Origin: Lachnospiraceae bacterium
GTDB taxonomy: Bacteria > Bacillota > Clostridia > Lachnospirales > Lachnospiraceae
DNA length: 41,825 bases
Assembly: GCA_022792535.1 (NCBI GenBank)
Contig: JAAWBG010000055.1
Span: 1-41,825, forward strand
Direction: 5' to 3'
This document shows positions 1-7,942 of the stretch, piece by piece (the stretch's first letter is position 1; each line of letters starts with the position of its first letter). The position numbers and the translations under genes are program-made. Below the pieces are notes generated by a model. That model did not search any database and had not been told where the DNA came from. It was given only the letters and a program-made list of their open reading frames with translations.

Positions 1-1
1 A

Positions 2-94
2 CAATCCGATGCTCGCTATTTTTGTGGACACTATCACAGGACAATTTTTCTGCACATCCTACGTCGTGTCTTTACTTTCCAAGAAAGAAAATAA
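2..94 (+). CDS. possible 3' end of a truncated reading frame
   Basis: Frame 2 is open from the window edge to a TAA at 92-94 (about 30 codons, basic and aromatic-rich: contains YFCGHYHR and ILRRVFTFQERK). It could be the C-terminus of a gene lying to the left, but a 30-codon open frame also occurs by chance. I do not recognise the family. Confidence 0.15.
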   Translation, partial: QSDARYFCGHYHRTIFLHILRRVFTFQERK

Positions 95-187
95 TTGAAC
101 CTGTCGGTTGTGAGAAGATCAACATATATAATCCCAACTATATCGTCTTAAACACATACTTAATTTTTATCCTTATCTAGTTTCGTT

Positions 188-289
188 CTTATATCATACC
201 AAGAAATAATAGGGAACTACAACGTCTTTCAGTGTTTCAATGTCTGTGGTCATATTATATCATACCAAGAAATAATAGGGAACTACAAC
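188..289 (-). CRISPR. CRISPR mini-array: two 36-bp repeats and one 30-bp spacer, type II-like
   Basis: Two direct repeats, 188-223 and 254-289, agree at 35 of 36 positions and flank a 30-bp spacer (224-253). A 36/30 geometry is typical of type II arrays. On the minus strand the repeat begins GTTGTAGTTCCC and ends TATGATATAAT. The start resembles Neisseria type II-C repeats (GTTGTAGCTCCC), and the end forms an extended -10 (TGA-TATAAT). The only mismatch (position 188) turns TATAAT into TATAAG in the leftmost repeat, as expected of a decayed leader-distal repeat on a minus-strand array. No further repeat is found 66 bp to either side, and there are no cas genes in the window. Type assignment is inference. 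Confidence 0.72.
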
Positions 290-812
290 AAATCCCCGCC
301 TTCCTTGTAAATTCTGCCTGTTTCCCCAATGCCGCGCAGCGAAAAAATTCTGCTGAAACCTCTTTCCGGTTATATTTGTGATTGACTGCAAGCTGGTATC
401 TTACGACTGCTTTGACATCCTCTTCTTTTTTCTTTTTCCCGTTTGCTGTGCTTTTCTCACCTTGGACATAAATGATTTCTGGATTTGCGTTAATCTTCCC
501 ATTAATATTATTTTATTTATGTATTTTTCTCTTACCTTTCTGCAGGCGGGAGAACCAGTTTCCCCTCCATTTTTATGCAACTTTTTGACACCTGAATCTT
601 TTTAGACAACAAAAACTGCCTCCTAAATAGTAGAAGACAGCTTCTTGTTTTTCATTTTGTTATTTGACTTTTTGCTGAAATGTGGAATAAGTCACAATTT
701 TTTCTATATAATTGTGCAAATTCCCTCAAAAGTGTGCAATTGCTACACTTTTGAGGGGCTGTATATGAAATTAACCTAATGATTAAGTTTTGCAGTTTCC
801 TAATCTAAACCC
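290..812. other. gene-poor stretch between the CRISPR array and the lipoprotein gene
   Basis: I see no convincing gene here. A 75-codon plus-strand frame (378-605) lacks a ribosome binding site and is Phe/Leu/Cys-rich in the manner of random AT-rich DNA. The right part holds the hairpins described at 698-757. No anti-repeat of the CRISPR repeat, which would mark a tracrRNA, was found by eye. Confidence 0.5.
698..757 (-). terminator. tandem hairpins downstream of the lipoprotein gene
   Basis: A perfect 13-bp inverted repeat (723-735 with 745-757, arms CCCTCAAAAGTGT) lies about 55 bp beyond the stop codon of the minus-strand lipoprotein gene. It is followed on that strand by a smaller hairpin (CACAATT...AATTGTG, about 694-717). 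Position suggests transcript termination or 3' end protection, but the U-tract after the large stem is poor, so this is not a textbook rho-independent terminator. Confidence 0.4.
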
Positions 813-2444
813 TTAATAACCAAGGCTTCGGTCAATCACAGTTCCGTCTATGGCATTGATGGTAAGAAAACTTTCCTTTGAATGTTCGCCGCTATTTTTT
901 TCTGTGTAGTCTTCGCATTCTGCGTCAAACCCTCCGAAAAAATCCCAGACCGGAACGATAATGCCAGAAGTACTGTCTGTTGTGGGATCATAGATTCTGG
1001 AGTATCCAAGTGTAATTCTTGTTGTATGGTAGAGCATTTTGTCATAATAATTCATCATATCTGCATTGGATATTTCCATCATCTGCTCGTATATTTTTAT
1101 GATACTGTCAAAATCCATCAGCTTTACATTCTCTGTCTGAATTCCATCTATATGATAAGGATTATAGATTTCTACTTTTTCAATTCCATTGTTTCCAACA
1201 ATTACTTCACATCTTTCGTAACTCCAGGGGATCAGCGTGCTGTCATGGTCTTCCAGGCTTCCGCCATAAGTGTCGGTAAAGGTAATAGGCGCTTCGTCCA
1301 GTACTCGGTTAAAGTAAAAGATGTATCCTGCGTTTTGGATATCTTCTTTCTGAATGTTGTAACTGGAGCTGTAAATAGAATAATCCCAGCCGCTGATTTT
1401 CCAGTTCCAGCCCAGCTGATCTATTTTTTCTGTTGCAATTTTTTCAGCGTCTTCATAGGAAATTTTTAGGAAACTTTTGATGGTATCTTCAGGGATGGCG
1501 TGGGTAGCGTCTCTTCCATCATTGGGAAGATATTCTCGGTCCAGTGCATACCTTCCATCTTTCCAGCCTGTTCTGTTAAATTCCCGAAAATTTTGTTTTC
1601 CTTCCCCCTGTGTTTGGATTAAGATTCTTACGTCTGCACTGGATTGATCCTGGTTGTAAATATTATAACCGTAAACGCCATGGTCTGTTTCTGCTATGCC
1701 GTAAAACATATCATCATCGACTTTTGTTTGAGGTTCTCCTGAGGAAGTATCAATCCATTCCAGGCCAAAAGATGGGATTACCTCTTTCTTTTCTATTTCA
1801 TCTGGAGCAGTTTCGAGATGCATTTCATCATCTGCAATGGCAGCATCAATGTCAAAAGCCAGTTCTCCATCGTCATTGGTTCCCCAATGGAAGGGATCCA
1901 GATTCCCTTCGGATTTATACTTTTTCAACATGGTGAGGTCTTTCTGATAATCCTCCTTGGTCCAATCGTTATAATCGTATCCATGATAAAACTTAGCGCC
2001 CGCGAAAAAAATCTGCGTGATTTGATCAATCATTTCCTGATCTGCTTCTTTGGCGGATACATGATAAGTGTTCATGGAATCTACGTTTGGAAGAATTATT
2101 TCGGCATCAGTGTCAATGATAAGAGTTCCCTCTTCGTATTCGGCACGATTTTTATATGTTTTCGGCGCCTGTACCATTTTGTTGATTTTTCCTTCTTTTT
2201 CTTGGGCGTCTTGATTCTTGATGTCGTTTTCATCCTTTGCGGCGTCCTGATTTTTCGTGCTGTTCTTATCTTTTTCAGGATCTTGATTTTCCTGGGATGT
2301 TTCGGCGTCTTCGACACTTTCGTAGTTTTTGATATTGTCTGCGCTCTTTTGCTTTACAATAGAATTTTTTGGGGTTTCCTGACAGCCTGATAGAATGCCG
2401 ATACAAATTCCTGTGACTGCAATTATCATAAATTTCTTTTTCAT
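813..2444 (-). CDS. putative lipoprotein, DUF6034-like
   Basis: A 543-residue secreted lipoprotein of unknown function. The N-terminus is a lipoprotein signal (MKKKF, hydrophobic stretch, lipobox ILSGC, predicted lipidated Cys near residue 21). Residues about 30-90 are a low-complexity Asp/Glu/Lys/Asn/Gln linker with repeated KNQDA-type units, then a globular domain to the C-terminus. The start is fixed by AGGAGG 7 bp upstream. It is transcribed divergently from the BceAB-type transporter, which suggests, but does not prove, a linked role such as envelope-stress sensing. Assignment to DUF6034, a Lachnospiraceae lipoprotein family, is from memory of sequence character and is tentative. No catalytic motif was recognised. 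Confidence 0.8.
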   Translation of the reverse strand: MKKKFMIIAVTGICIGILSGCQETPKNSIVKQKSADNIKNYESVEDAETSQENQDPEKDKNSTKNQDAAKDENDIKNQDAQEKEGKINKMVQAPKTYKNRAEYEEGTLIIDTDAEIILPNVDSMNTYHVSAKEADQEMIDQITQIFFAGAKFYHGYDYNDWTKEDYQKDLTMLKKYKSEGNLDPFHWGTNDDGELAFDIDAAIADDEMHLETAPDEIEKKEVIPSFGLEWIDTSSGEPQTKVDDDMFYGIAETDHGVYGYNIYNQDQSSADVRILIQTQGEGKQNFREFNRTGWKDGRYALDREYLPNDGRDATHAIPEDTIKSFLKISYEDAEKIATEKIDQLGWNWKISGWDYSIYSSSYNIQKEDIQNAGYIFYFNRVLDEAPITFTDTYGGSLEDHDSTLIPWSYERCEVIVGNNGIEKVEIYNPYHIDGIQTENVKLMDFDSIIKIYEQMMEISNADMMNYYDKMLYHTTRITLGYSRIYDPTTDSTSGIIVPVWDFFGGFDAECEDYTEKNSGEHSKESFLTINAIDGTVIDRSLGY

Positions 2445-2557
2445 AGGCTCCTCCTATATCCTTCCTTGGTAAGTTATCTTTGGAAATGCAGAAATGCGGT
2501 GTAAAAAATGATTTTGTTATTAATCATAACAGGCCGTTGATTTTAAATATCCCTTCC

Positions 2558-2587
2558 AGTATAAATGATTTGTAAAGGATCGGTAAA
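2558..2587 (-). promoter_or_regulatory. candidate promoter of the lipoprotein gene
   Basis: On the minus strand TTTACC (2582-2587) and TATACT (2558-2563) are separated by 18 bp, about 115 bp upstream of the lipoprotein start. The -35 matches 4 of 6 consensus positions. Confidence 0.35.
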
Positions 2588-2653
2588 TACTTTGTTGGGT
2601 ACATGTTATGATTCCTAAAATATATTTTAAGTGCGGCACAAGTTACATTTATC

Positions 2654-2667
2654 TTACAAAACCGTAA
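2654..2667 (+). promoter_or_regulatory. candidate BceR-type operator upstream of bceA
   Basis: TTACA-AAAC-CGTAA matches the Bacillus BceR/PsdR consensus TNACA-N4-TGTAA at all but one fixed base. It sits about 55 bp upstream of the TATACT hexamer at 2722-2727, a position compatible with activation. A further half-site-like GTAAG follows at 2686-2690. The cognate two-component system is not in this window. Confidence 0.45.
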
Positions 2668-2796
2668 GAAATCATTCTGGAAATGTAAGTTAAATCTAAG
2701 GCAGAATCTTTCTAAATTCTCTATACTGTTATTCAGAACAGCAGAGACGAGAGTATTTTGTCATTATCTGCTATAATAAAAGTAAGGAGGACGATC

Positions 2797-3564
2797 ATGG
2801 CAATTTTGGAAGTGAACAATGTAAAAAAAGTATATACCACAAGATTTGGCGGACATCAGGTGAAAGCTCTGGAAAATGTGACCTTTTCTGTGGAAAAAGG
2901 GGAATATGTAGCGATTATGGGGGAGTCCGGCTCTGGAAAAACTACATTGTTGAATATTCTGGCGGCTTTGGATAAAGCCACCTCCGGGCTGGTGATGTTA
3001 AATGGAAAAAATCTTTCGACGATTCGTGATGGGGAAGTTTCAGCTTTTCGAAGGAACAATCTGGGCTTTGTGTTTCAGGATTTTAATTTGCTGGATAATT
3101 TTAATCTCCAGGATAATATTTTTCTTCCGCTGGTGCTGGCAGGAAAGAGTTACAATGAAATGCGGGTGCGTCTGATGCCGATTGCTGAAAATCTGGGGAT
3201 TCAGGGTATTTTGAATAAATATCCTTATGAAGTGTCTGGCGGACAAAAGCAGCGGACGGCAGTAGCGCGGGCATTGATTACAAATCCTCAGTTGATTTTA
3301 GCAGATGAGCCTACGGGAGCCTTGGATTCTAAGACAGCAGACAGTTTGTTGGCGAAGTTTCAGGAAATCAACAATGGAGGACAGACAATTTTGATGGTAA
3401 CTCATTCTATCAAGGCGGCAAGCTGTGCAAAACGGGTGTTGTTTATTAAGGATGGTCAGGTGTTTCATCAGATTTATAAAGGTTCTAGTACCAATGAGGA
3501 GATGTATCAGAAGATTTCCGATACTCTTACAGTAATTACGACAGGCGGTGGAAAACATGAATAG
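2797..3564 (+). CDS. ABC transporter ATP-binding protein, BceA/MacB-type
   Basis: ATPase subunit (255 aa) of a BceAB-type transporter, a family that protects against and senses cell-wall-active peptide antibiotics. It has Walker A GESGSGKTTLLN near residue 40, Q-loop VFQDFN, signature VSGGQKQRTAVARAL, Walker B LILADEPTGALD with the catalytic Glu, and the H-loop His in MVTHSIKAA. The start is the ATG 6 bp after AAGGAGG; an upstream in-frame start at 2758 would add a basic leader without a ribosome site. The stop overlaps the permease start (ATG at 3557), indicating translational coupling. Substrate is not predictable from sequence. Confidence 0.92.
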   Translation: MAILEVNNVKKVYTTRFGGHQVKALENVTFSVEKGEYVAIMGESGSGKTTLLNILAALDKATSGLVMLNGKNLSTIRDGEVSAFRRNNLGFVFQDFNLLDNFNLQDNIFLPLVLAGKSYNEMRVRLMPIAENLGIQGILNKYPYEVSGGQKQRTAVARALITNPQLILADEPTGALDSKTADSLLAKFQEINNGGQTILMVTHSIKAASCAKRVLFIKDGQVFHQIYKGSSTNEEMYQKISDTLTVITTGGGKHE

Positions 3565-5575
3565 ATTTTTCTATGGAAAACTTGCGTTCAGCAACTTAAG
3601 AAAAAACGGAAGGCTGTATCTGCCATATATCATTGCGGCAATCGGCGTTGGAGCTATCTATTATATTATGATGGCAATTACTGGTGACAAGGGCATCAAC
3701 GAGATGCCAGGCAGCGCTGATCTGCGGATAATTTTAGCTCTTGGGTGTGGCGTGATTGTTATCTTTGCGGTGATATTTTTATTCTATACCAATAGTTTTT
3801 TGATGAAACGGAGAAAAAAGGAATTCGGTTTGTTCAATATACTGGGAATGGAAAAGCGTCATATTGGAAAAATGATGTTCTGGGAAACCTGTATCGTCGC
3901 TTTTATCAGTATTTTTGGTGCTGTAGCGGCAGGAATTATTTTGTATAAACTGGTGGTATTAGTCTTGCTTCGGATCGTTGATTTTGAGGTGCCTTTCCGA
4001 TTTGAAATTTCTGTTTCTGCCGCCGCAGGCGTGGTTGTCTGTTTTCTGTGTATTTTTGCGGCGACATTACTGTACAATCTGTTTCAGGTGCAGAAGGCAA
4101 AGCCCATTGAACTGTTGAGAAGCAGCAGCCAGGGAGAATCAGAACCAAAGACAAAGTGGCTGATGACTGTTTTTGGACTTCTGGCATTGGGAGGCGGTTA
4201 CGGGATTGCTATTGTAGTGAAAGATCCTATGGGAGTGATTCTCTTGTTTTTTGTGGCGGTAATATTGGTAATTTTAGGTACTTACTGTCTATTTACCGCC
4301 GGCAGCGTGGCAGTTTTAAAAATGCTTCGAAAAAACAAGAAATATTATTACCGCACGAAACATTTTACTGCAGTATCTGGTATGATTTATCGAATGAAAC
4401 AAAATGCAGTGGGCCTTGCCAACATCTGTATTTTAAGTACGATGGTATTGGTTATGATATCAGGAACAGTGTCTTTGTATATCGGGATGGAAGATATTAT
4501 AGAAAAACGATATCCTAGAGATATCTCAATTACAGCTTATGATAATATTCCAGAGGAACAGAAAAAAGCTCTTCAGGAAATGTTTTTTCAGGCGGCCCAG
4601 GAGTCTGGTATTGAAGTTGAGGAAATAAAATCCTATTCTGCATTGGCCCTGACAGTGAATAAGGAAGGAGAGGAAATGCAGACGGTACCGGTGGATACTG
4701 CTGCCGTGCCGCCAGGATTATGTATCGTGCAGGTCATGACCCTGGAAGAATATAATACACTGACAGGAGAACAGAGGGAACTGACCGAAGATGAAATTTT
4801 CGTCAGCGTAAGGCGGGGAGAAACAAAGGATTCTGAATACAAATTTGGGGATAAAACGCTGCGCATCAAAGAATATTTGAAGGGTGTGACCCTGGAAGGC
4901 CTGGATCAGAATGTACTCTATGATGGATATTTTATTGTGGTAAAAGATGAAGGTGTATTGGAAGCCATCAATCATATGCAGCAAGAAGCATACAAGGAGA
5001 ACGCAAGTACCAAAGATTATTATATGTATGCAGATATAAGCGGATCAAGAGAACAGGAAAATGTATGTTTAGGAAGATTTCTAGAATTGATACAGAACTA
5101 TAACCAGAATCAGGGGGAAGAAGGAACCATTGTAACACGGGTGACAAGTAAGGCAGAAGGCAGGGAAAATTTCTTGATTCTCTGTGGTGGATTCCTATTT
5201 TTAGGGGTATTTTTGGGATTTGTTTTCTTGATGGCAACGGTGCTGATTATCTATTATAAACAGATTTCAGAGGGCTACGAAGATAAGCCAAAATTTGAGA
5301 TTATGCAGAAAGTGGGCATGAGCCCGAAAGAGGTAAAATCATCCATACACAGTCAGGTAATTATGGTATTTTTCCTTCCGCTGGTGATGGCATGTATTCA
5401 TCTTGCAGCAGCTTTTCCTATGATGAATCGTTTGATTCTGTTATTTGGTATGTATAATCCCCTTCTCTTTGTAATCTGTACGGGGATCACAGTAGGTATC
5501 TTTGCGGGAATTTATGGAATTGTATATGGATTGACAGCAAAGGCATATTATCGAATTGTGGGAGAACAGAGATAG
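3557..5575 (+). CDS. ABC transporter permease, BceB-type (FtsX domains)
   Basis: A 672-residue membrane permease with the BceB plan: one N-terminal membrane segment, an FtsX-like block of three (about residues 55-175), further segments, a large hydrophilic presumably extracytoplasmic domain (about 310-520), and a C-terminal FtsX-like block (about 535-660). In the family the large domain contacts the peptide or lipid II complex and the sensor kinase. The ATG at 3557 overlaps the bceA stop and follows AGGCGGTGG; the GTG at 3548 is less likely. No BceRS-type kinase/regulator pair is adjacent, so its signalling partner is encoded elsewhere or absent. Confidence 0.9.
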   Translation: MNRFFYGKLAFSNLRKNGRLYLPYIIAAIGVGAIYYIMMAITGDKGINEMPGSADLRIILALGCGVIVIFAVIFLFYTNSFLMKRRKKEFGLFNILGMEKRHIGKMMFWETCIVAFISIFGAVAAGIILYKLVVLVLLRIVDFEVPFRFEISVSAAAGVVVCFLCIFAATLLYNLFQVQKAKPIELLRSSSQGESEPKTKWLMTVFGLLALGGGYGIAIVVKDPMGVILLFFVAVILVILGTYCLFTAGSVAVLKMLRKNKKYYYRTKHFTAVSGMIYRMKQNAVGLANICILSTMVLVMISGTVSLYIGMEDIIEKRYPRDISITAYDNIPEEQKKALQEMFFQAAQESGIEVEEIKSYSALALTVNKEGEEMQTVPVDTAAVPPGLCIVQVMTLEEYNTLTGEQRELTEDEIFVSVRRGETKDSEYKFGDKTLRIKEYLKGVTLEGLDQNVLYDGYFIVVKDEGVLEAINHMQQEAYKENASTKDYYMYADISGSREQENVCLGRFLELIQNYNQNQGEEGTIVTRVTSKAEGRENFLILCGGFLFLGVFLGFVFLMATVLIIYYKQISEGYEDKPKFEIMQKVGMSPKEVKSSIHSQVIMVFFLPLVMACIHLAAAFPMMNRLILLFGMYNPLLFVICTGITVGIFAGIYGIVYGLTAKAYYRIVGEQR

Positions 5576-5601
5576 AAAATAGAAAAAAAGAATACAAAAA
5601 C

Positions 5602-5643
5602 AAAAGAGGGATATCATGAATGGAAATACGGTATCCTTCTTTT
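5602..5643. terminator. bidirectional terminator between bceB and prs
   Basis: An inverted repeat AAAAGAGGGATA (5602-5613) / TATCCTTCTTTT (5632-5643) with one wobble pair lies between convergent genes. The A-rich and T-rich arm ends give a U-tract in either direction. Confidence 0.7.
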
Positions 5644-5675
5644 GTTGTTGAGTATTCAAAGTTTCATAAAGACTA

Positions 5676-6860
5676 TTATTTTACCTTTTCCCCAGCCTTA
5701 TATCTCTTGACCAGTGATTCGATTCTCTCGTAAGGATCAAGCAGATCGCTGATGGAAGTGTCATGGTTTAAGGTATCAATAATGTAAGCAATATATTTGC
5801 TCATATCACAGTTAATATAGTAATGTTTGCTCAAAAGTTCCGGTGTCTGATATGTGAGATTGGTGGTAACCACCTTAAAGATGATACCGTCTTCCACTGC
5901 CTTATCAAATTTGTCAAGTCCGTTGGTGAACAATCCAAAGGTAGCCACCACGAAAATACGGTTTGCATTTCGCTTTTTCAGTTCAGTGGCAACATCAATC
6001 ATACTGTCGCCGGAAGAGATCATATCGTCAATGATCAGAACATCTTTGCCCTCTACGGAAGAACCTAAAAATTCATGGGCTACGATAGGATTGCGTCCGT
6101 CTACGATTTTGCTGTAGTCCCGGCGTTTGTAGAACATTCCCATGTCAAGGCCCAAAACATTGGCCAGATAAACAGCGCGATTGGTTCCGCCTTCGTCTGG
6201 GCTGATGACCATCATGTGTTCGCTGTCGATCTGCAGGTCTGCGACTTCCCGCAGGATACTTTTGATAAATTGATAGGCAGGCTGAACTGTCTCAAATCCA
6301 TGAAGAGGAATTGCATTCTGTACACGGGGATCGTGGGCGTCAAAGGTGATAATATTGTTGACTCCCATATTTGTAAGCTCCTGCAATGCCAAGGCGCAGT
6401 CTAAAGACTCCCTGGAAGTACGCTTATGCTGACGGCTTTCATAGAGGAAAGGCATGATAACGGTGATTCTTCTAGCTTTTCCGCCTACTGCAGCAATGAT
6501 GCGCTTCAGATCTTGATAGTGGTCGTCCGGAGACATGTGGTTTTCATGGCCGCATACAGTATAAGTGAGGCTGTAGTTTGTTACGTCAACCATAAGAAAC
6601 AGATCGTAACCGCGGACAGAGTTCTTGATACTGCCCTTTGCCTCCCCTGTGCCAAAACGAGGCGTGGAGCATTCCATTAAATAAGTATCTCGCTGATATC
6701 CCTGAAAGGCAATATCATTTTCATGCTCGTGCTCCCGTTCTGCCCGAAACCTCACAAGATATCTGTCTACCATTTTGCTCAGTTCCTGGCAGCTTTCCAG
6801 GGAAATAACGCCCAGAGAGCCAGCGGGGATTGTTTCATAATTTCTTTCGTTACGCTGCAT
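5676..6860 (-). CDS. prs: ribose-phosphate pyrophosphokinase (PRPP synthetase), long form
   Basis: Makes PRPP from ribose 5-phosphate and ATP for purine, pyrimidine, NAD, His and Trp synthesis. Visible family features are the VCGHENHM/PDDHYQDL region, the YESRQHKRTSRE segment (common form YARQDRK), the KRR flexible loop near residue 244 (FYKRRDY) and the PRPP-binding loop VLIIDDMISSGDS near 270-285. At 394 aa it is about 75 residues longer than the classical enzyme; the additions are mostly N-terminal. The loop reads IIDDMISSGDS rather than the usual IVDDMIDTAGT, so it belongs to a divergent branch. The start follows GGAGG. It lies 55 bp downstream of dnaI on the same strand and may share its transcript. 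Confidence 0.88.
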   Translation of the reverse strand: MQRNERNYETIPAGSLGVISLESCQELSKMVDRYLVRFRAEREHEHENDIAFQGYQRDTYLMECSTPRFGTGEAKGSIKNSVRGYDLFLMVDVTNYSLTYTVCGHENHMSPDDHYQDLKRIIAAVGGKARRITVIMPFLYESRQHKRTSRESLDCALALQELTNMGVNNIITFDAHDPRVQNAIPLHGFETVQPAYQFIKSILREVADLQIDSEHMMVISPDEGGTNRAVYLANVLGLDMGMFYKRRDYSKIVDGRNPIVAHEFLGSSVEGKDVLIIDDMISSGDSMIDVATELKKRNANRIFVVATFGLFTNGLDKFDKAVEDGIIFKVVTTNLTYQTPELLSKHYYINCDMSKYIAYIIDTLNHDTSISDLLDPYERIESLVKRYKAGEKVK

Positions 6861-6915
6861 CGCAATTCCTCCATAAAATAGATATATATAGTGTTTTTAA
6901 GTGCCTGTAAAAAAT

Positions 6916-7932
6916 TTAATTTTTTGAGACGACAGAGTGGGAAGAGGTGCCTGTCCCCAGCTTCTTTTGTATACGAATATCATTTCCAAAAAGTTTGATC
7001 ATTGTATAATGACTGGAAATCCTGGAAAATGTACGTTCTGAATAAGTGTCCACTAACTGTCCCAAATTTAAGTTGGTGGAGATGATCACTGATTTTTGCC
7101 TCAGAATCCTCTCGTTAAGGCATAAAAATAACTGAGAAGTTGTGAAGCTGTTAGAAAGTTCTGTGCCAAGGTCATCTATGATCAGCAGATCGCAGTCAAA
7201 AATGTTTTGGAAATCTTTGTCAGCATCTGCTTCCCTGCCAAAAAATTTTTTTTCAAAGATATGAAACAGAGAGGAAGCAGTAAAATAGATTACAGAATGC
7301 CCGGAGTCTAACAGTTCTTTTGCCACACAATTGGAGAGATAAGTTTTGCCAATTCCGGTGTCGCCATAAAAGAACAGATTTTTGAAATCTGTATCAAAGG
7401 TACGGATAAAATCTTTACATAGATCCACCGCCTTTTTTGCAGTGGAAAGACTGCTCAGACCAGTAGAAGGATTATTCAAAGAATCAGAGTAATATGCATA
7501 AGTAAAGTTTTGAAAATTTTCCGTTTTCAATATCTGACGAATGTTGGATTGAGTGTAAACAAGATCAATGGCTGCCTGTTGAAAACAATGGCATTTCCTG
7601 CCGTTAATGTATCCAGTATCTTTGCAGTCAGGGCAGAGATAAGGAGGTTCAAAGTAATTTTCCGGGTATCCATGGCTGGTTAGTATCATTTTTTTCTCAT
7701 CAATCAGAGCAGCCAGCTCCTTCTTCAGATAAGAAAGGGCCTCTGGGTCCCCATCTATCAGTTTTTTTGCCTGGGCGACAGAGAGAGAAGAGATTGCATC
7801 GTCAATCTCAGAAAGTCTTGGAAAATCGTGATAGACAGAGCGGACCCGCTCTGCCACAATATGTTGATTTTTCAATTGTCTTTCTTCATAACGACGGATT
7901 AAAGCGTTATACTGTGGGTTGCTTAAAGCCAT
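6916..7932 (-). CDS. DnaI/DnaC-family helicase loader ATPase
   Basis: AAA+ ATPase (338 aa) that loads the replicative helicase. An N-terminal helicase-interaction region is followed by a Cys cluster CPDCKDTGYINGRKCHC (about residues 97-113), a likely zinc site as in DnaI. Walker A GDTGIGKT is near 190, Walker B LLIIDDLGTE near 245, and an Arg finger-like SERTFSRI follows. The start is the ATG at 7930-7932, placed by AAGGAGG 5 bp upstream; a longer in-frame start at 7953 would overlap dnaD. It begins 10 bp after the dnaD stop, so the two are translationally linked. Together they replace the DnaB-DnaD-DnaI primosome route of Bacillus. Confidence 0.9.
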   Translation of the reverse strand: MALSNPQYNALIRRYEERQLKNQHIVAERVRSVYHDFPRLSEIDDAISSLSVAQAKKLIDGDPEALSYLKKELAALIDEKKMILTSHGYPENYFEPPYLCPDCKDTGYINGRKCHCFQQAAIDLVYTQSNIRQILKTENFQNFTYAYYSDSLNNPSTGLSSLSTAKKAVDLCKDFIRTFDTDFKNLFFYGDTGIGKTYLSNCVAKELLDSGHSVIYFTASSLFHIFEKKFFGREADADKDFQNIFDCDLLIIDDLGTELSNSFTTSQLFLCLNERILRQKSVIISTNLNLGQLVDTYSERTFSRISSHYTMIKLFGNDIRIQKKLGTGTSSHSVVSKN

Positions 7933-7942
7933 AGGTGCCTCC

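Larger units (their letters stand above)
2445..2796. other. divergent intergenic region between the lipoprotein and bceA genes
   Basis: This 352-bp stretch has no gene. It holds a candidate minus-strand promoter (2558-2587), a BceR-like inverted repeat (2654-2667) and a TATACT hexamer at 2722-2727 that could be the -10 of the plus-strand transporter promoter, without a clear -35. The bceA ribosome site AAGGAGG is at 2784-2790. Confidence 0.55.

Noticed and set aside
122-355. Further CRISPR repeats beyond the two copies
   Set aside because: Segments one repeat-spacer unit to either side (122-157 and 320-355) do not match the repeat.
378-605. 75-codon plus-strand open frame
   Set aside because: No ribosome site, Phe/Leu/Cys-rich random-looking composition, no recognisable motif.
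620-660. Insertion-sequence remnant or terminator near AGAAGACAGCTTCT
   Set aside because: Stem of only five pairs and no transposase or matched terminal repeat recognised.
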